Source: Ectocarpus siliculosus
Lineage: Eukaryota; Sar; Phaeophyceae; Ectocarpales; Ectocarpaceae
Length of the DNA: 29,708 nt
Reading direction: 5' to 3'
Assembly: GCA_000310025.1 (NCBI GenBank)
Contig: FN649751.1
Span: forward strand, 2,911,957-2,941,664
The notes below the pieces were generated by a model. It saw nothing but the letters and a program-made list of their open reading frames with translations. It had not been told where the DNA came from and did not search any database. Positions within the stretch are counted from its first letter, which is position 1. Every line of letters starts with the position of its first letter. Made by a program: the position numbers and the translations under genes. This document shows, piece by piece, positions 20,015-29,708 of this stretch.

Positions 20015-22963
20015 ATGTCGGCTTCCAGAGTAGCTCTTGGAGCAGCGATGCTGGCCCCGATGGCAAGTTCGATTTCCTCACGCGTTGGCGCCGAAGCCTG
20101 ATTGTGTGTCAAACACGCCCGGTATTTGATCCATGAGTGAGTTTGTATGATGTGCTGCCGCACATCCAGCCGGGCGTAGCAGAGCTGCGGGTGCTGAAAC
20201 ATGAGCTGTGCCATATTACACTTATCGTCCTGAGGTAACGCGCTGTTCTCGCTGTGTTTCCTGCACAGGCCCTGGGTTTTCTCGCTCCAATCTCCTTGCC
20301 ACGTGGTACGTCCAACCCTGCTGGTGCCATCAACTCAGCAACATCAGCAGCTGCGGCAAGCAGCTGCAGCGGCAGACGAGCTCCTGTAACAGCAGTGAGG
20401 ATGAGCACAAGAAACGAACCACAGCAGAAACAGCAGCTGAAGGCTTTGGAGATGACCCCACGAAGAAAACAGTTCTTCCGTATGGTGTCAGAGGGCCTCA
20501 AAGTTGGTTTCGAGGGCGAGGACCTCTCCCGTGTGGAGAACTTCGTCCGCTATTGCAAAGGAGAGCTCGAGTACAAGGCGCTGGGCCCGCTCCATCAGGT
20601 TGGTTTTTGCGCTGGGGCTCGTATGCATAGTGCGGAGAACTTTCGGGGGAGGATTAGGACTCGGGCCTTTTAACACAAGCTCCACTTGCTTGGTTCATGA
20701 TGTCATCGAGCGTTTCGTCCACACCATTTTGGTGACGCGTGGTCGTCCTTCTCATATCCGTCCCAAAGCATTGCAACTCCGAGAGGTGAAGCGCGCCCTG
20801 CGGTTCGAGGCTACTACTGCTGTAGTTTAGACTAACTGGTGTGCAGGTTCCACGCCAGGTATCTGATTATACCTTTATTGCAAATTACTATCCTGTCGTC
20901 GTACTCAAACCCGTGCTCGTTGTCTCCCGGATTTCCTACCTGCTCCAGCCCAGCGAGGAGTATGTAGAGGGCCTGCGAGCCAAGCCGTGGTGGGAACCGC
21001 AGGAGTTCGAGTGGATAAGCGAAATGGAGGAGAGGTCAAGCATCGTCATCGACGAGTTCAAGGCGTTCTGGAACGACCCTTTGTCGGGGTTTGCGAAAGA
21101 CAGCGTCAACATGAACATCATGGGCAAGGGTTGGAGCGGCGTCCGCCTTCAGCGGCTGGGCGAGTGGATACCGGAGAATTGCGAGAAGTTTCCCAAGACC
21201 GTCAAGCTACTGAAGGAGCTGGAGATTCCCCTGGCGGTGCGCGGAGTAATGTTCGCGCGGCAGGTGCCCGGGAGCGGGGTGTCTCCGCACACGGACGGAA
21301 GAAATTTCATTTTGACCACACATCTCGGTGAGCAACCAAGCAACCTGCGTTGCCCCCACCCTCCGATATGTAGCGCTGCTGCCTAAGCTTGCTGACTTCG
21401 GTGTACGCGGACACAGCAGTGTGTTTTGAGCGTGGTTGGCGTTGAAGAGAAGGAGTTTTTGTGTGTTTTACGCAACAGCTGGGGTCGCATGGGAGGAAGG
21501 TACAGCAAGAGGTGCTTTTTCGTTCTCTCTCCACCTCCCCACCTTGCGGTGCTTGCCTTTTGTAACGCGAGAAGAGTTCAGCCGTTTAATCCCTCCTTTC
21601 TTGTCTACTCACGACTACCATATGCTTGTCGCACCTACTGAATAATATGTTCTTTCTGCTCCAGAGAGATTCGAACCCGCAAATCTAGAGAGCCAGAAGG
21701 TTACGCCGCTGGACCATCGGGGCTTACGGTGTCAGGTCGCAGTTTCAGCGCCGTGTTCAGGCCGCTGTAGTAGGTTTTGCTATATGTAAATCTAACCCTA
21801 CCTCACTACTGCACCCACTCAATCGATCGAATCGACCGGCTGGCCATCACCAGGGGTAGACGTACCGGAGGATTGCTGGATGCGGGTTGGGGAGGAGAAG
21901 AGGAGTTGGGAGAACGGCAAGGCGCTGATCCTGGACACGAGCTTCGAACACGAGACCCGCAACGATTCTCGGCGCGACAGAATCGTCCTGATCATCGACT
22001 ACTGGCATCCAGGCATGTATCCGCGGTCGCACTGCAGCGTAGCGCCCCCACTTGACAACTTTGCAGCTAAGAAATAACAGCCCGGGGATAGCCCCGGCCT
22101 TCAACTGAACCCTTTCGATTTTTTTTTTTCCCGGGGAGGAAGTCGTGTATGTGTATGGTAGGGAGGGTGGTGGATCAGGTCCAACCAAGAACGAACCATA
22201 CCTATTGGCTGCTGCCACCAACACCGCCAGCAACGCCAGACCCCGCGGCGAGCAGAAAAAGGAACGCTTTGCCCGCAGTTCTGATGGAGAAGGAGAAGGA
22301 TGAGAAGTGCAATTTTGTTGGCAGGTGTTGCCTCATAACGGATACGGAAATGGCACCAGCTACACCGTTCCATCACTGTGGAGAGAGGACGTACGTGCAC
22401 ACTCGACCCAACCGTCTGCTGGGAGTCCGGCATCCTGCTATTATAGACGACGACATCGACGAAAAGATTTGATATACCCTCGAAAAACTCAATAGCTAGG
22501 AACTGGAGCACCATTTATGAGCCCGGTTCAGAACCCCTACGCTAACACTTATTTGGCGGCCATTTGGAGCTCAACACCCTAAACCAGAGGTTTTCTTTTG
22601 CGGGCGTTAGCTGTACTCTCCGTCCTATTGTTGACCAGTGATGCCTGTGCAGGTGCTAGGTGTGCGTGACGGCCGGTTGTCAACGCGCTGAGATAGGATG
22701 CGCATGTTTTATTCCTTGGCTTGTTCGATGAGCGAAGAGTTAAGAAGTACCAGTCCGTGTTTCGTATAGCTGCCGTGGCCCCAATCATTTGCCCTTGCTG
22801 CGCCCGCGGTCGTGCTCTCCCCGCAGACCTCACGAAGGCCGAGCAAGAAGCCCTGGCGTTCGTGTATGACCTTCGAAACAAGTTCGAGTCCGGAGAGATA
22901 CCGCTAGAGGAGCCGGAAGAGAAGGGCTTGTTCGGGGCTTTCAAGCGGGCGTTCCAACAGTAG
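20015..22963 (+). CDS. Aspartyl/asparaginyl beta-hydroxylase-like 2-oxoglutarate dioxygenase, possibly plastid-targeted
   Basis: A member of the Asp/Asn beta-hydroxylase family of Fe(II)/2-oxoglutarate oxygenases. Exons: 20015-20083, 20269-20598, 20949-21327, 21854-22012, 22827-22963, joining in frame to 357 residues. The catalytic core is intact: SPHTDGRNF (His247, iron), TTHLG (His258), SFEHETRNDS (His292, iron) and Arg302, which should bind 2-oxoglutarate; the spacings of 11, 34 and 10 residues are close to those of the animal enzyme. The core is flanked by PWWEPQEFEW before and DLTKAEQEALAFVYDLRNKF after. Exon 1 gives a short hydrophobic leader (MSASRVALGAAMLAPMASSI), followed across the splice by ALGFLAP, resembling a heterokont signal and transit junction. 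Exon 2 also has an in-frame ATG at 20401 that would give an untargeted form. Intron 4 requires a GC donor. The substrate is unknown. Exon 3 could instead begin at 20847, adding 34 residues, but the shorter form fits the family better. Confidence 0.92.
21658..21723 (-). tRNA. tRNA-like sequence or tRNA-derived SINE head (degenerate)
   Basis: On the minus strand, inside hydroxylase intron 3, a 66-base segment starts GCCCCGATGG, holds TGGTCCAGCGG, which fits the Pol III A box, and GGGTTCGAATC, which fits the B box, at tRNA-like spacing. The T arm has one mismatch, the acceptor stem has two, and no clean anticodon stem forms, so it is probably a tRNA pseudogene or a SINE head rather than a working tRNA. 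No identity can be assigned. Confidence 0.4.
22013..22826 (+). other. GC-AG intron of the hydroxylase gene
   Basis: The exon ends ...TGGCATCCAG and the intron begins GCATGT. Only this border gives the reading WHPDLTKAEQ expected of the family; the nearest GT (22017) shifts the frame. The acceptor CTCTCCCCGCAG is a good canonical one. Confidence 0.7.
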
Positions 22964-25679
22964 AAATGTTAGAAGCGTGGATCAGTGGCGTTGTTGCTGA
23001 TTTGTGTGCCGATGTCCTCCGGGGAACGTTGTACAAGTTGGACCAGGTCTACACTTGTATTGGCGGAGATCGAGTGTCTCCTTTCAAGGGCCGACGCTGG
23101 TTGTCTTCGTGGCAGGCGAAAACAACCGGCGTTCCCTCTAGGTTAGTTTGAATGCTTGTTGATACCGTAAACACAAAAAATTGAAGTGGGACAGATCCTT
23201 TGATGCGCGAAGAAGGTCGCTACCATCAGCTAGGTGGCTAGATGCATCACGGTTGAGCATTTCACGTGGCTTACATGCGAGCGATCCACGGCGGTTGGGT
23301 GACCTTTGGGACGAGATGCGAAAATGCACATTAATCGTGTGTGGTCATTTGACAAGGCTCCAACGAGGGAATGGGTCAGCCCCCAGCGCAGCAGCCAGGA
23401 TATGTATGCGAGCGTACGTATGTGCAGCGAACAACGAGGATGACCCACCCACGAAAGATGCCGTACTCCCGAACGGCATGGACACTGCTGATGTTGTTGT
23501 ATCGGTTCGAGTGCTGCTGATGACGATTGGGGCACAAGGGAAGGTAGACAGAAGGCACGTCACGAGAGAGCACGATGGCGAGCCGCTTTGCTTCTTTCAC
23601 CCGCTGCAGTTTATTCATCTAGCCCCATCGGGTAGAAGATGAAGTAGTATAGACGTTGCCAGCTTCTCTTGCGCATACAGCAGTTGCCAGGCAACCCACA
23701 ATAACCCAGGTGTTCAGAGGTACCGGGTTGAAAGAGCACGGACTTTTGCCATCTGGTCACAACCTAAGACCGCACGCGCCGCCGAGTACAGCTATCCCTG
23801 TGTCAGAAAAACAATTGAACAAACATTTTCAGGTCAAGCCCGTCCTCCGAACCTCGCACACCGTCCGCAACCTTCCTTGAACAGACTGTGATCGGTAAAC
23901 AACCCACTACGACCTGCACCTCTTGCCACCTGTGAGCGGCATACAGGCACGCCACAACGCATGATAATTATTTGTTTGGTCGTTCTTTGTTCCCGGCGTC
24001 ATGAACTCCCTAGTCTTTCGTATTGACGTCGTCGTGGCCGCTAGATAGTCTCGATCGACTCCTACTGTAATAACCCCAAGCAAGCTGTCTGCCACCACGT
24101 TCCCCTTTTGAGTTCGACTCTGTGGGCCACCGTCTTTCTTTCATCACCGGTCGAGAGCAAGTCAGTCTATTTCTCGTCCAAGACAAACCAGCAAACACAG
24201 AAATAAAAAATCTCAAAACCAACAGCGGACGGTGGCCGGCTGCCACGAAGCTCGCTACGAAGAAAGTCAGTCACTGACTCCTGTTCGTAGTGTTCATTTG
24301 ACGAAAAGCAACGACCGCGTGTAGCAATTCTTACAAGAGCCATCTTCTGTGGGTGGCCGCATGCGTGGCGGTCCTCTCTCACGATTGAATCGTGTTTGTG
24401 TGGTGCAACAGCCAGCCACACTTACTTACGGCACATGCATCTGTGGGTGGCTGCATGCGACAGCCCGTTTCGATACAGCAACAGAGACCAACAGTCGCAC
24501 AGAGACGACCTACATCGACGAAGCAGCTGCTGGTGAACACCAGCAACTGCAAAGGGACACCCTGTCTCCAAACGTAATTGCTGGTACGTAACCGATGACG
24601 ACGGCAATATTGCCGAGGGACAACTTGTGTCTATAAGCCCCTGATTTTTCCATCAGTAGCACAACCGCTGTGATGCTTGCTGGCGCGAGGTTAACGAAAG
24701 CAGTCGACGCGTTCCGAGCTCACAGGTGGGCAAGGGTGAACGCTGTTGTAGGTTAGACTCATCAGCGATCACCGTTGCCACAGCAGGCATGCAACACGCC
24801 AACCCCGTGCTGCTGTTACGTTGTGGGCTGTGCGCTGTGATTCGTAAGCTCTTGCAGCTGTGTACCAGGTGTGTCGTACTCCTGTCGTACCCGCTCTTCT
24901 TTTCGCGAACTTGGCCCCCAAGATTTAAGAAAGATATGTATTTCTCCTGCCGAACGGTGTGGCTGATTTTTCATATGCACATCCTCACACGTTCCCAACA
25001 AACTACTTTGCGAACGTCATGATAACTGCTGCCCCATCAGATGTTGGGCACGCCACAGATTTTCCCTAGACTGTTCGTCCGAAAACACGGTCAAACACAA
25101 TCGGAGCAAATGCCACAAACACAAACCATTCAACCGCGAAAACTTGTCCTGCCTGAAAGGGACCTTGCCTACATGAGGGGGTTCTGCTTGCCATCAATTC
25201 AACCAAACGACCATATCAAAAACCTAAAAAGTATCTCACAACCAACCCTCGCCTGACTGAGTGTCTCAGGTCTTCTAGCCTAATTATACACACTCCGCCT
25301 TGTGCCGCTTCATCGATTCCTTGCATCGGTCTTCCGCGTCAGTTCAACGTCAAGTCCGATGAAAAGGACGAACGGTTCATGCTTGCGGACCAGTTTTTTT
25401 ATCCAAGTCCGTGAGCCGTTAGTTTGGTCGTGTTCATCCTTCTTCGTTCCCGTTGAGGCCAGAAGATGTGGCTGTTGATGCAGGCGACGAGACGTTCTCA
25501 CAACCATTGCCTCCCTTGTTCCGGGCGTCCGTCTTCGCTCTCCATCGATTCCCGTCCACATTCGATCGACGAATTGCCACTCCATAACAGCTGGTCCTCA
25601 ACAACATCACTCACGACAGGTTCAGCGCAAGAGAACCGCTGAGGCCCGCTCAAGAGGCATGTTCTTCCAACGCGTGCTG
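22964..25679. other. Intergenic region without a recognised gene
   Basis: This separates the 3' ends of the hydroxylase gene (plus) and MED21 (minus). Open frames at 23181-23642 (plus) and 25585-25310 (minus, 91 residues starting MEWQFVDRMW, about 95 bases beyond the MED21 stop) have no motif I recognise and no splice context. The second could be untranslated MED21 transcript. There are no obvious repeats. Confidence 0.5.
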
Positions 25680-26468
25680 CTATCGCGGGGCTCCCAGCAT
25701 GTGGTCGGCAAGTTGGTCAAGGCTACCGTTCACCCCCTTGCTCAGTGCCTCCGCCTTCTCCACCATCTTAGCCAGCTCGGTTCTCTTGAGCTTTCCTTCT
25801 CTGTCGAGACGAGCAATCTCCTGTTGTTTGACATACAAACCGGGCAGGGGTGGTGTGAGTGTGCAGCAGCAGCAGGAGATAGGTTTGGCGGTGGGGGGGG
25901 GGGGGGGGGCGAGTGGGCCTGGTGCAGTGGGCAGCGGGCCAAACATGCAAAAATGGTGCTTCACGGCAAATGCGCGAAGCGGCCGAAAGATAGGCACGTC
26001 AGGTACACCAATCCCGGTCGTCCAAGCAACTTCAGCATACCCCGGCCGTGCTATGCTTACCATCACCGGTCCTTGTCACATGATCAGAGAGCCCAACAGC
26101 AGCAGGTAATGAATGCATGTGTGATAGAGGCAGCAAAAAGGTGTGTCACTTGCCTCCATTTGCTGGTCTTCGCGCAGCTCTGCCCCCGGCAGCACATCGA
26201 TGAGGCCATCCAGCGCTCTCGCTTGCTTCAGCACCCCATCTGCCAGGGACTGCACCGTGTCCGCCCACGCAGCGTTAGTGGTAACCGCCCGCCTCAGGGG
26301 AGCTGCATCGGGTTGTCCCGGCTGCTGCTGCTGCAACGGGGCCACCCCCCTCGCCCCCCCTTTGACTTCCTCTGAAAATGGGATTAATCGAAGGGAATCG
26401 AACATGCTGAGAGCTAGCTGGTCCACGGACTCTTGCATGGCAGAAACGGCATCCTTGTCCACTTCCAT
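25680..26468 (-). CDS. MED21: Mediator complex subunit 21
   Basis: MED21 (yeast Srb7) pairs with MED7 in the middle module of Mediator, the coactivator that links transcription factors to RNA polymerase II in the nucleus. Two exons on the minus strand, 26468-26154 and 25820-25680, give 151 residues, close to the usual 140-150. Family features: an N-terminal helix DAVSAMQESVDQLALSMFDS, then a variable Gln/Pro linker, then WADTVQSLADGVLKQARALD leading into GLIDVLPG (the conserved LIDxLP motif), and a C-terminal coiled coil EIARLDREGKLKRTELAKMV ending LADHMLGAPR. The start was chosen at MEVDKDAV; an upstream in-frame ATG at 26528 would add 20 hydrophobic residues not expected in this family. The intron uses a GC donor. 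It is transcribed divergently from the SDR gene. Confidence 0.85.
25821..26153 (-). other. GC-AG intron of MED21
   Basis: The donor ATGGAG|GCAAGTG matches the GC-AG consensus (AG|GCAAGT) exactly. The frame is kept only with this border, joining REDQQME to EIARLD. Using the GT two bases further in (26149) puts exon 2 out of frame. The intron also holds a 17-base G run on the plus strand (25893-25909). Confidence 0.75.
25893..25909 (+). repeat. Poly-G run (poly-C in the MED21 transcript)
   Basis: Seventeen consecutive G residues within the MED21 intron, close to its acceptor. Confidence 0.95.
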
Positions 26469-26687
26469 AGCGCAGCTGCCAGGTGTGGCAGTGAGTGCCA
26501 TGATGATCATGTGAAGGGTTGCGGACATTCTTGGGGGGCAGAAAGCTTGGACATTCTACAGGGGGGGTGCATCAACGCGCGTCGCCCCAGCAATGCAAAT
26601 TGGCCCGCACAAGCACCATGACGGTCTCATGCATGTACCTGCGCAAACAAAGCACTGCTGTTCTGTGGTGCACTACACGCCGACAGC
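26469..26687. promoter_or_regulatory. Compact bidirectional promoter between MED21 and the SDR gene
   Basis: Only 219 bases separate the two start codons, so both promoters and 5' leaders must lie here or overlap the genes. An ATTGG (reverse CCAAT) at about 26600 is the only core element I can point to. There is no TATA box. Confidence 0.5.
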
Positions 26688-29677
26688 ATGCTGATGTTAG
26701 CGCAGCCAAGCGGCAGCAGCGCCAGCGTTAGCGTTGTTTTATCTGGTGGAGGAAGCTTTGGATCAACCCTCGCGGGCAGTATTGCAACATCAGCGATCAC
26801 CGCCGAGGTTAGGTCCTCGCCCGTGCTGGAGAACTGGGAAGGGCTGAAAGACGTAAGCACATTTTGGTGGGGGCAGTGTGGTGTTCTTGTGTGAGGGAGT
26901 GCCACAAGCAAAGGGATGAGGAAGGGCGAAAGAACAACACGTGTTAAGGAATTGTAGTTCGTAAATGCCGTTTGGGTGAGAGATTCGTTTGACTCCGAAC
27001 CTGACACACGCCAAAGATCGGAGCACACCTTTCCTGTGTGTCTACAGAGCAGTCCTGATGTGTCGCTACCGCCGCGCTGGTGCGGTTCATCGGATTCGCA
27101 TGCGCAGTAATATAGCTAATCGGCCTCTTCGCCACACGCAGCTGGATGTTAGGTGCATGATGAACATAACCTACACCACCACAGAGCTAAATTGTTAGGT
27201 ATGCTCACCGGATCCCAATTCAAACTGCTCATAGGTTCAGATCCCTGCGTTATTTCACAGGTCTGCACCGGCGCCGACACCGTGTATTTGCTCTCGGCGC
27301 TAGATCTCCCTCCCTCGCCAAACGACTCCGACTTGCAGGCCTTCACAGCAGGTGAACAAGGGTGGGTCTCGCAGCTGACACGAAGAACTGCTTGCACAAA
27401 CCGTACACGAGTTTTCCCACAGAAATGACATCGGACTTGTAGCGCGTCTTGTTGCGATGTCCTGTCTCACACTGCCCCGTGCCTGCCAAACTCTTGTTCA
27501 TATTCCTCCGTCTCTGGACGCACAACACGACCAGGTGTAAGTAGGGTGATTGAGTGCTGCCTGGAGTGCGGGGTAGAGGGCTTGGTGTTCACCAGCTCGT
27601 CCAGCGTGTTTTCGTCTGCGGAGAAAGCGCAAGGGCCAACCGAGCACGAAGGAGAAGATGATATGAAGGCGCGGGCCGTGGCCAGGGCTGAAGCAAGAGT
27701 CCTCGACGCCAGGTTCGGAAGCTAAATAATGCAACATGAATGTCAAGCGACTTGGTCGTCCTCTAGATAACGTTTCGATAAGTGTTAAACGCCAATCTAT
27801 CCAGATACGTAGCTTGACGAAGTTCGTACGAAGTACGCGATACTCACCTGGGAAGCTAGGAAGCGGTAGTGTACGAAGTAAACATAGGAAAGGTCACGAA
27901 TATCTTCAAGACCAACAAAGTTTGTGCAATTGGCAGCACTAATGTGTTTGTTTTGTACCCGTCAAGATATAGCTATATATACCGCCTATGTAGAGCGCCG
28001 CAAGGACCTCTCTTGGTCCATAAAACTGTATCCCGTTTGCAGTCAGTCCCTCTTCACTCCCCTAGTTGGTGTGGGGTGGTGATTTGGTCTCGAGACAATT
28101 GAGACGGAGTGGCGTCGCGGTGAAATATCGACGTAATACATTTGCAACCGACCTCCTGATGCCCGTGTTTTGATACGAAACTATTCTTGCATTACATCGT
28201 TCCGGCGTCCGTCCTTCCATCCGTCCATCTGTCTGTCTGTCTGTCTGCTTGGCTGATTTCTGTTGTGCATGCCCGCCTCCGACTTTGCAATGGTTGTTCA
28301 GTGGTGCGACATCCCCGTCGCGCTTGCACACCTGCGCTCTGCGGCCTGCTGCCTTCGTCTACGGGACATCGGAGAAGGATGGGTGAGCGAAGAAGTTCGC
28401 TCCACTTGTTGCGTTGTTTCTTGGCCGTGGTTTACGGCTGTCGCTGCGGCTCTTGTGTGATCGTCTTGTTTTTATTGTGGTAGCAGTTGTCCTGGCACCG
28501 TGGGTACAAAGCACACAGAGCCGTTTGGACCAAGTCCGGTCCATGCCACACCTTCCTCGGAGGCGAAGAGGCGTGCAGACTAACCGAGGCAAACGGCTGG
28601 GGGGGAACAGGCAAACAGGCTTGAACTCGCGCATTTGTAGGTACCACCAATTTATTCTCGTGGTGGTCGTTGCCTCACGGCGGGCGGAACACGACGCGTC
28701 TCCTTCAGTAATAGCACGGAATCAACGCCACCCTTGCATCCCGGAACTCTTATCCCTGTTCTACGTTGCTGTACCGATCGTAGTGTTGCTCAGATGCCAG
28801 ATTTACTTCTTCTATTGGAGAAGACACGGGCGCTCAAGCATTCGTCGTGTCCTCGTTTGATTCTGTACCAAATTAACACCCGGATGAAGTCACGGGCAGC
28901 CGCTCTCGCGGGGCTGGGTGAGCGGAAATCGTCAGCAGCAGCAGCATCAGCGTGCGACGGTTACAAGGAGAATCGTTGGCGTTTGTTCTCGGCGACGCCT
29001 CCTGCAGATCGGCTGCTTGTTTCGTTTCTTCCCCATGGCTCAGACCTCTCCGAGACCCCCACGATAACAAGCCTCTCTTTAACACAGCTCCGCCCTTCAA
29101 TCTTTCCACCCGCGGTCCAGGCCGTTACATCGAGCCCTGTCGTGGGTGGGCTGGGGTTTGGATCGCGTGGCGGTGGGGCCGAAGTGCCCGGAAGACGGCG
29201 GCGTCAAGGTGGACATGGTGCACTTGGACAACCTGGTGGGTGCGTCTTCGGGGAAGGGAGGGGGAATAGCTGGCGGCGTCTCACCTCAAGAAACAAGTCA
29301 TGGATTGATATGAAAGTCCGGCTACGTGAAAAGCGTACCTACCCACGAAAACACGCCGCTCGTAATACTATCGTGCTGTCTTCTTTGCCCCGTACGGCCT
29401 GCCATTGGATGCCCCGGAAGCACAGGCGGAGGCACACCTGCTTGCCGGCGCAAGACTTAAGAAGAAGAGAGCAGAAACAGACGCACCAAACGCCATGGTA
29501 GACGTTGGGGCAGACGTTGGGGGTGCGGCCGCAGAGCAAAGAAGAGGCCCCGGAAGCAAGACCGAAGCTGCTCCGGCGTGCGCTGGAAAGGCCTACGATG
29601 TGACGGACGGTCAGCCCCGCAACCCTCAGGCGTTCCTGGATGAGATTCTTGATGGACTCGGTGCGGAGACCCTATAA
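26688..29677 (+). CDS. 3beta-hydroxysteroid dehydrogenase / SDR42E-like extended short-chain dehydrogenase, active site apparently lost
   Basis: Extended SDRs of this group oxidise or isomerise sterol-type substrates with NAD(P). Exons: 26688-26852, 27261-27351, 27535-27712, 28302-28382, 29121-29235, 29426-29677; the phases agree throughout and give 293 residues. Family blocks in order: VSVVLSGGGSFGSTLA (Rossmann glycine loop), GADTVYLLSA, VIECCLECGVEGLVFTSSSS, AEARVLDA, LHTCALRPAAFVYG (the LRTCALRP-xxIYG signature), VKVDMVHLDNL then AEAHLLAG, and GKAYDVTDGQPRNPQAFLDE. Oddities: the glycine loop is one residue short, about 20 residues are missing between it and GAD, and at the place of catalytic YxxxK stand Lys130 and Val134. 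At 293 residues it is shorter than typical members (about 350-390). It could be a non-catalytic SDR, or a further small exon may have been missed. The fold is sure; activity is doubtful. Confidence 0.85.
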
Positions 29678-29694
29678 TAGTGCTCTCGAAGGCA

Positions 29695-29708
29695 GGGGGG
29701 GGGGGGGG
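29695..29708 (+). repeat. Poly-G at the right edge
   Basis: The window ends in at least fourteen G residues, mirroring the poly-C at its start. Confidence 0.95.

Noticed and set aside
20847-20948. Earlier acceptor for hydroxylase exon 3
   Set aside because: It is in frame, but would insert 34 residues between two conserved blocks; the acceptor at 20948 has a better pyrimidine tract and gives the expected spacing.
22017-22022. GT donor for hydroxylase exon 4
   Set aside because: It would put the conserved C-terminal exon out of frame; the GC donor four bases earlier keeps it.
26469-26528. Upstream in-frame ATG of MED21
   Set aside because: It adds 20 residues with no counterpart in the family and would leave only about 160 bases before the divergent gene's start.
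28734-29501. 255-residue plus-strand open frame
   Set aside because: It overlaps the SDR exons in another frame; the SDR frame carries the conserved VHLDNL and DGQPRNP motifs.
29339-29559. Minus-strand frame with signal-peptide-like start
   Set aside because: Antisense to the last SDR exon, with Ala/Ser richness arising from complementary codons.
1-29708. CRISPR arrays, bacterial operons, rRNA genes, phage or viral genes
   Set aside because: None seen; the gene structure is eukaryotic throughout and the only mobile-element coding trace is the copia fragment.

Overview
The window is nuclear DNA of a photosynthetic stramenopile, most likely a brown alga close to Ectocarpus. The genes are broken by many introns of a few hundred to about 2500 bases with mostly GT-AG borders. 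There are CAG/CTG triplet tracts and poly-C/poly-G runs. A light-harvesting gene carries a heterokont-type bipartite plastid leader, with a signal-peptide-like start ending in STQAF. There are no bacterial-style operons. I rebuilt gene models by joining exons whose frames, splice sites and family motifs agree; no transcript data were available.

Layout. (1) + strand, left edge to 7926: a DHHC protein S-acyltransferase, 5' end cut by the window. The exons before the first membrane helix encode an SH3-like (SH3b-type) beta fold, and the C-terminal tail is very long and low in complexity. (2) 7927-10675: no convincing gene. (3) - strand 13719-10676: a four-exon chlorophyll a/c light-harvesting protein, with a compact promoter holding a perfect TGACGTCA element, a palindromic CCAAT box and a TATA-like site. 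(4) 13.9-17.5 kb: no intact host gene; a decayed Ty1/copia reverse transcriptase lies at about 15.4-16.24 kb. (5) - strand 19433-17495: a tentative two-exon gene with a duplicated MEEFAxLERKL motif, plus an ambiguous purine-rich open segment on the + strand. (6) + strand 20015-22963: a five-exon aspartyl/asparaginyl beta-hydroxylase-like dioxygenase with a possible plastid leader and a GC-AG intron. (7) 22964-25679: no recognised gene. (8) - strand 26468-25680: Mediator subunit 21, with a GC-AG intron. (9) + strand 26688-29677: a six-exon 3beta-HSD/SDR42E-like protein, divergent from MED21, whose YxxxK active site and nucleotide-binding region look degraded.

The genes do not form one pathway; this is an ordinary eukaryotic neighbourhood of unrelated housekeeping, plastid and membrane-protein genes. 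The least expected items are the SH3b-DHHC architecture with complementary CTG and CAG tracts on either side of one SH3b exon, the apparently dead SDR, the possibly plastid-targeted Asp-hydroxylase, two GC-AG introns, and a 94-base dispersed repeat present in opposite orientations.
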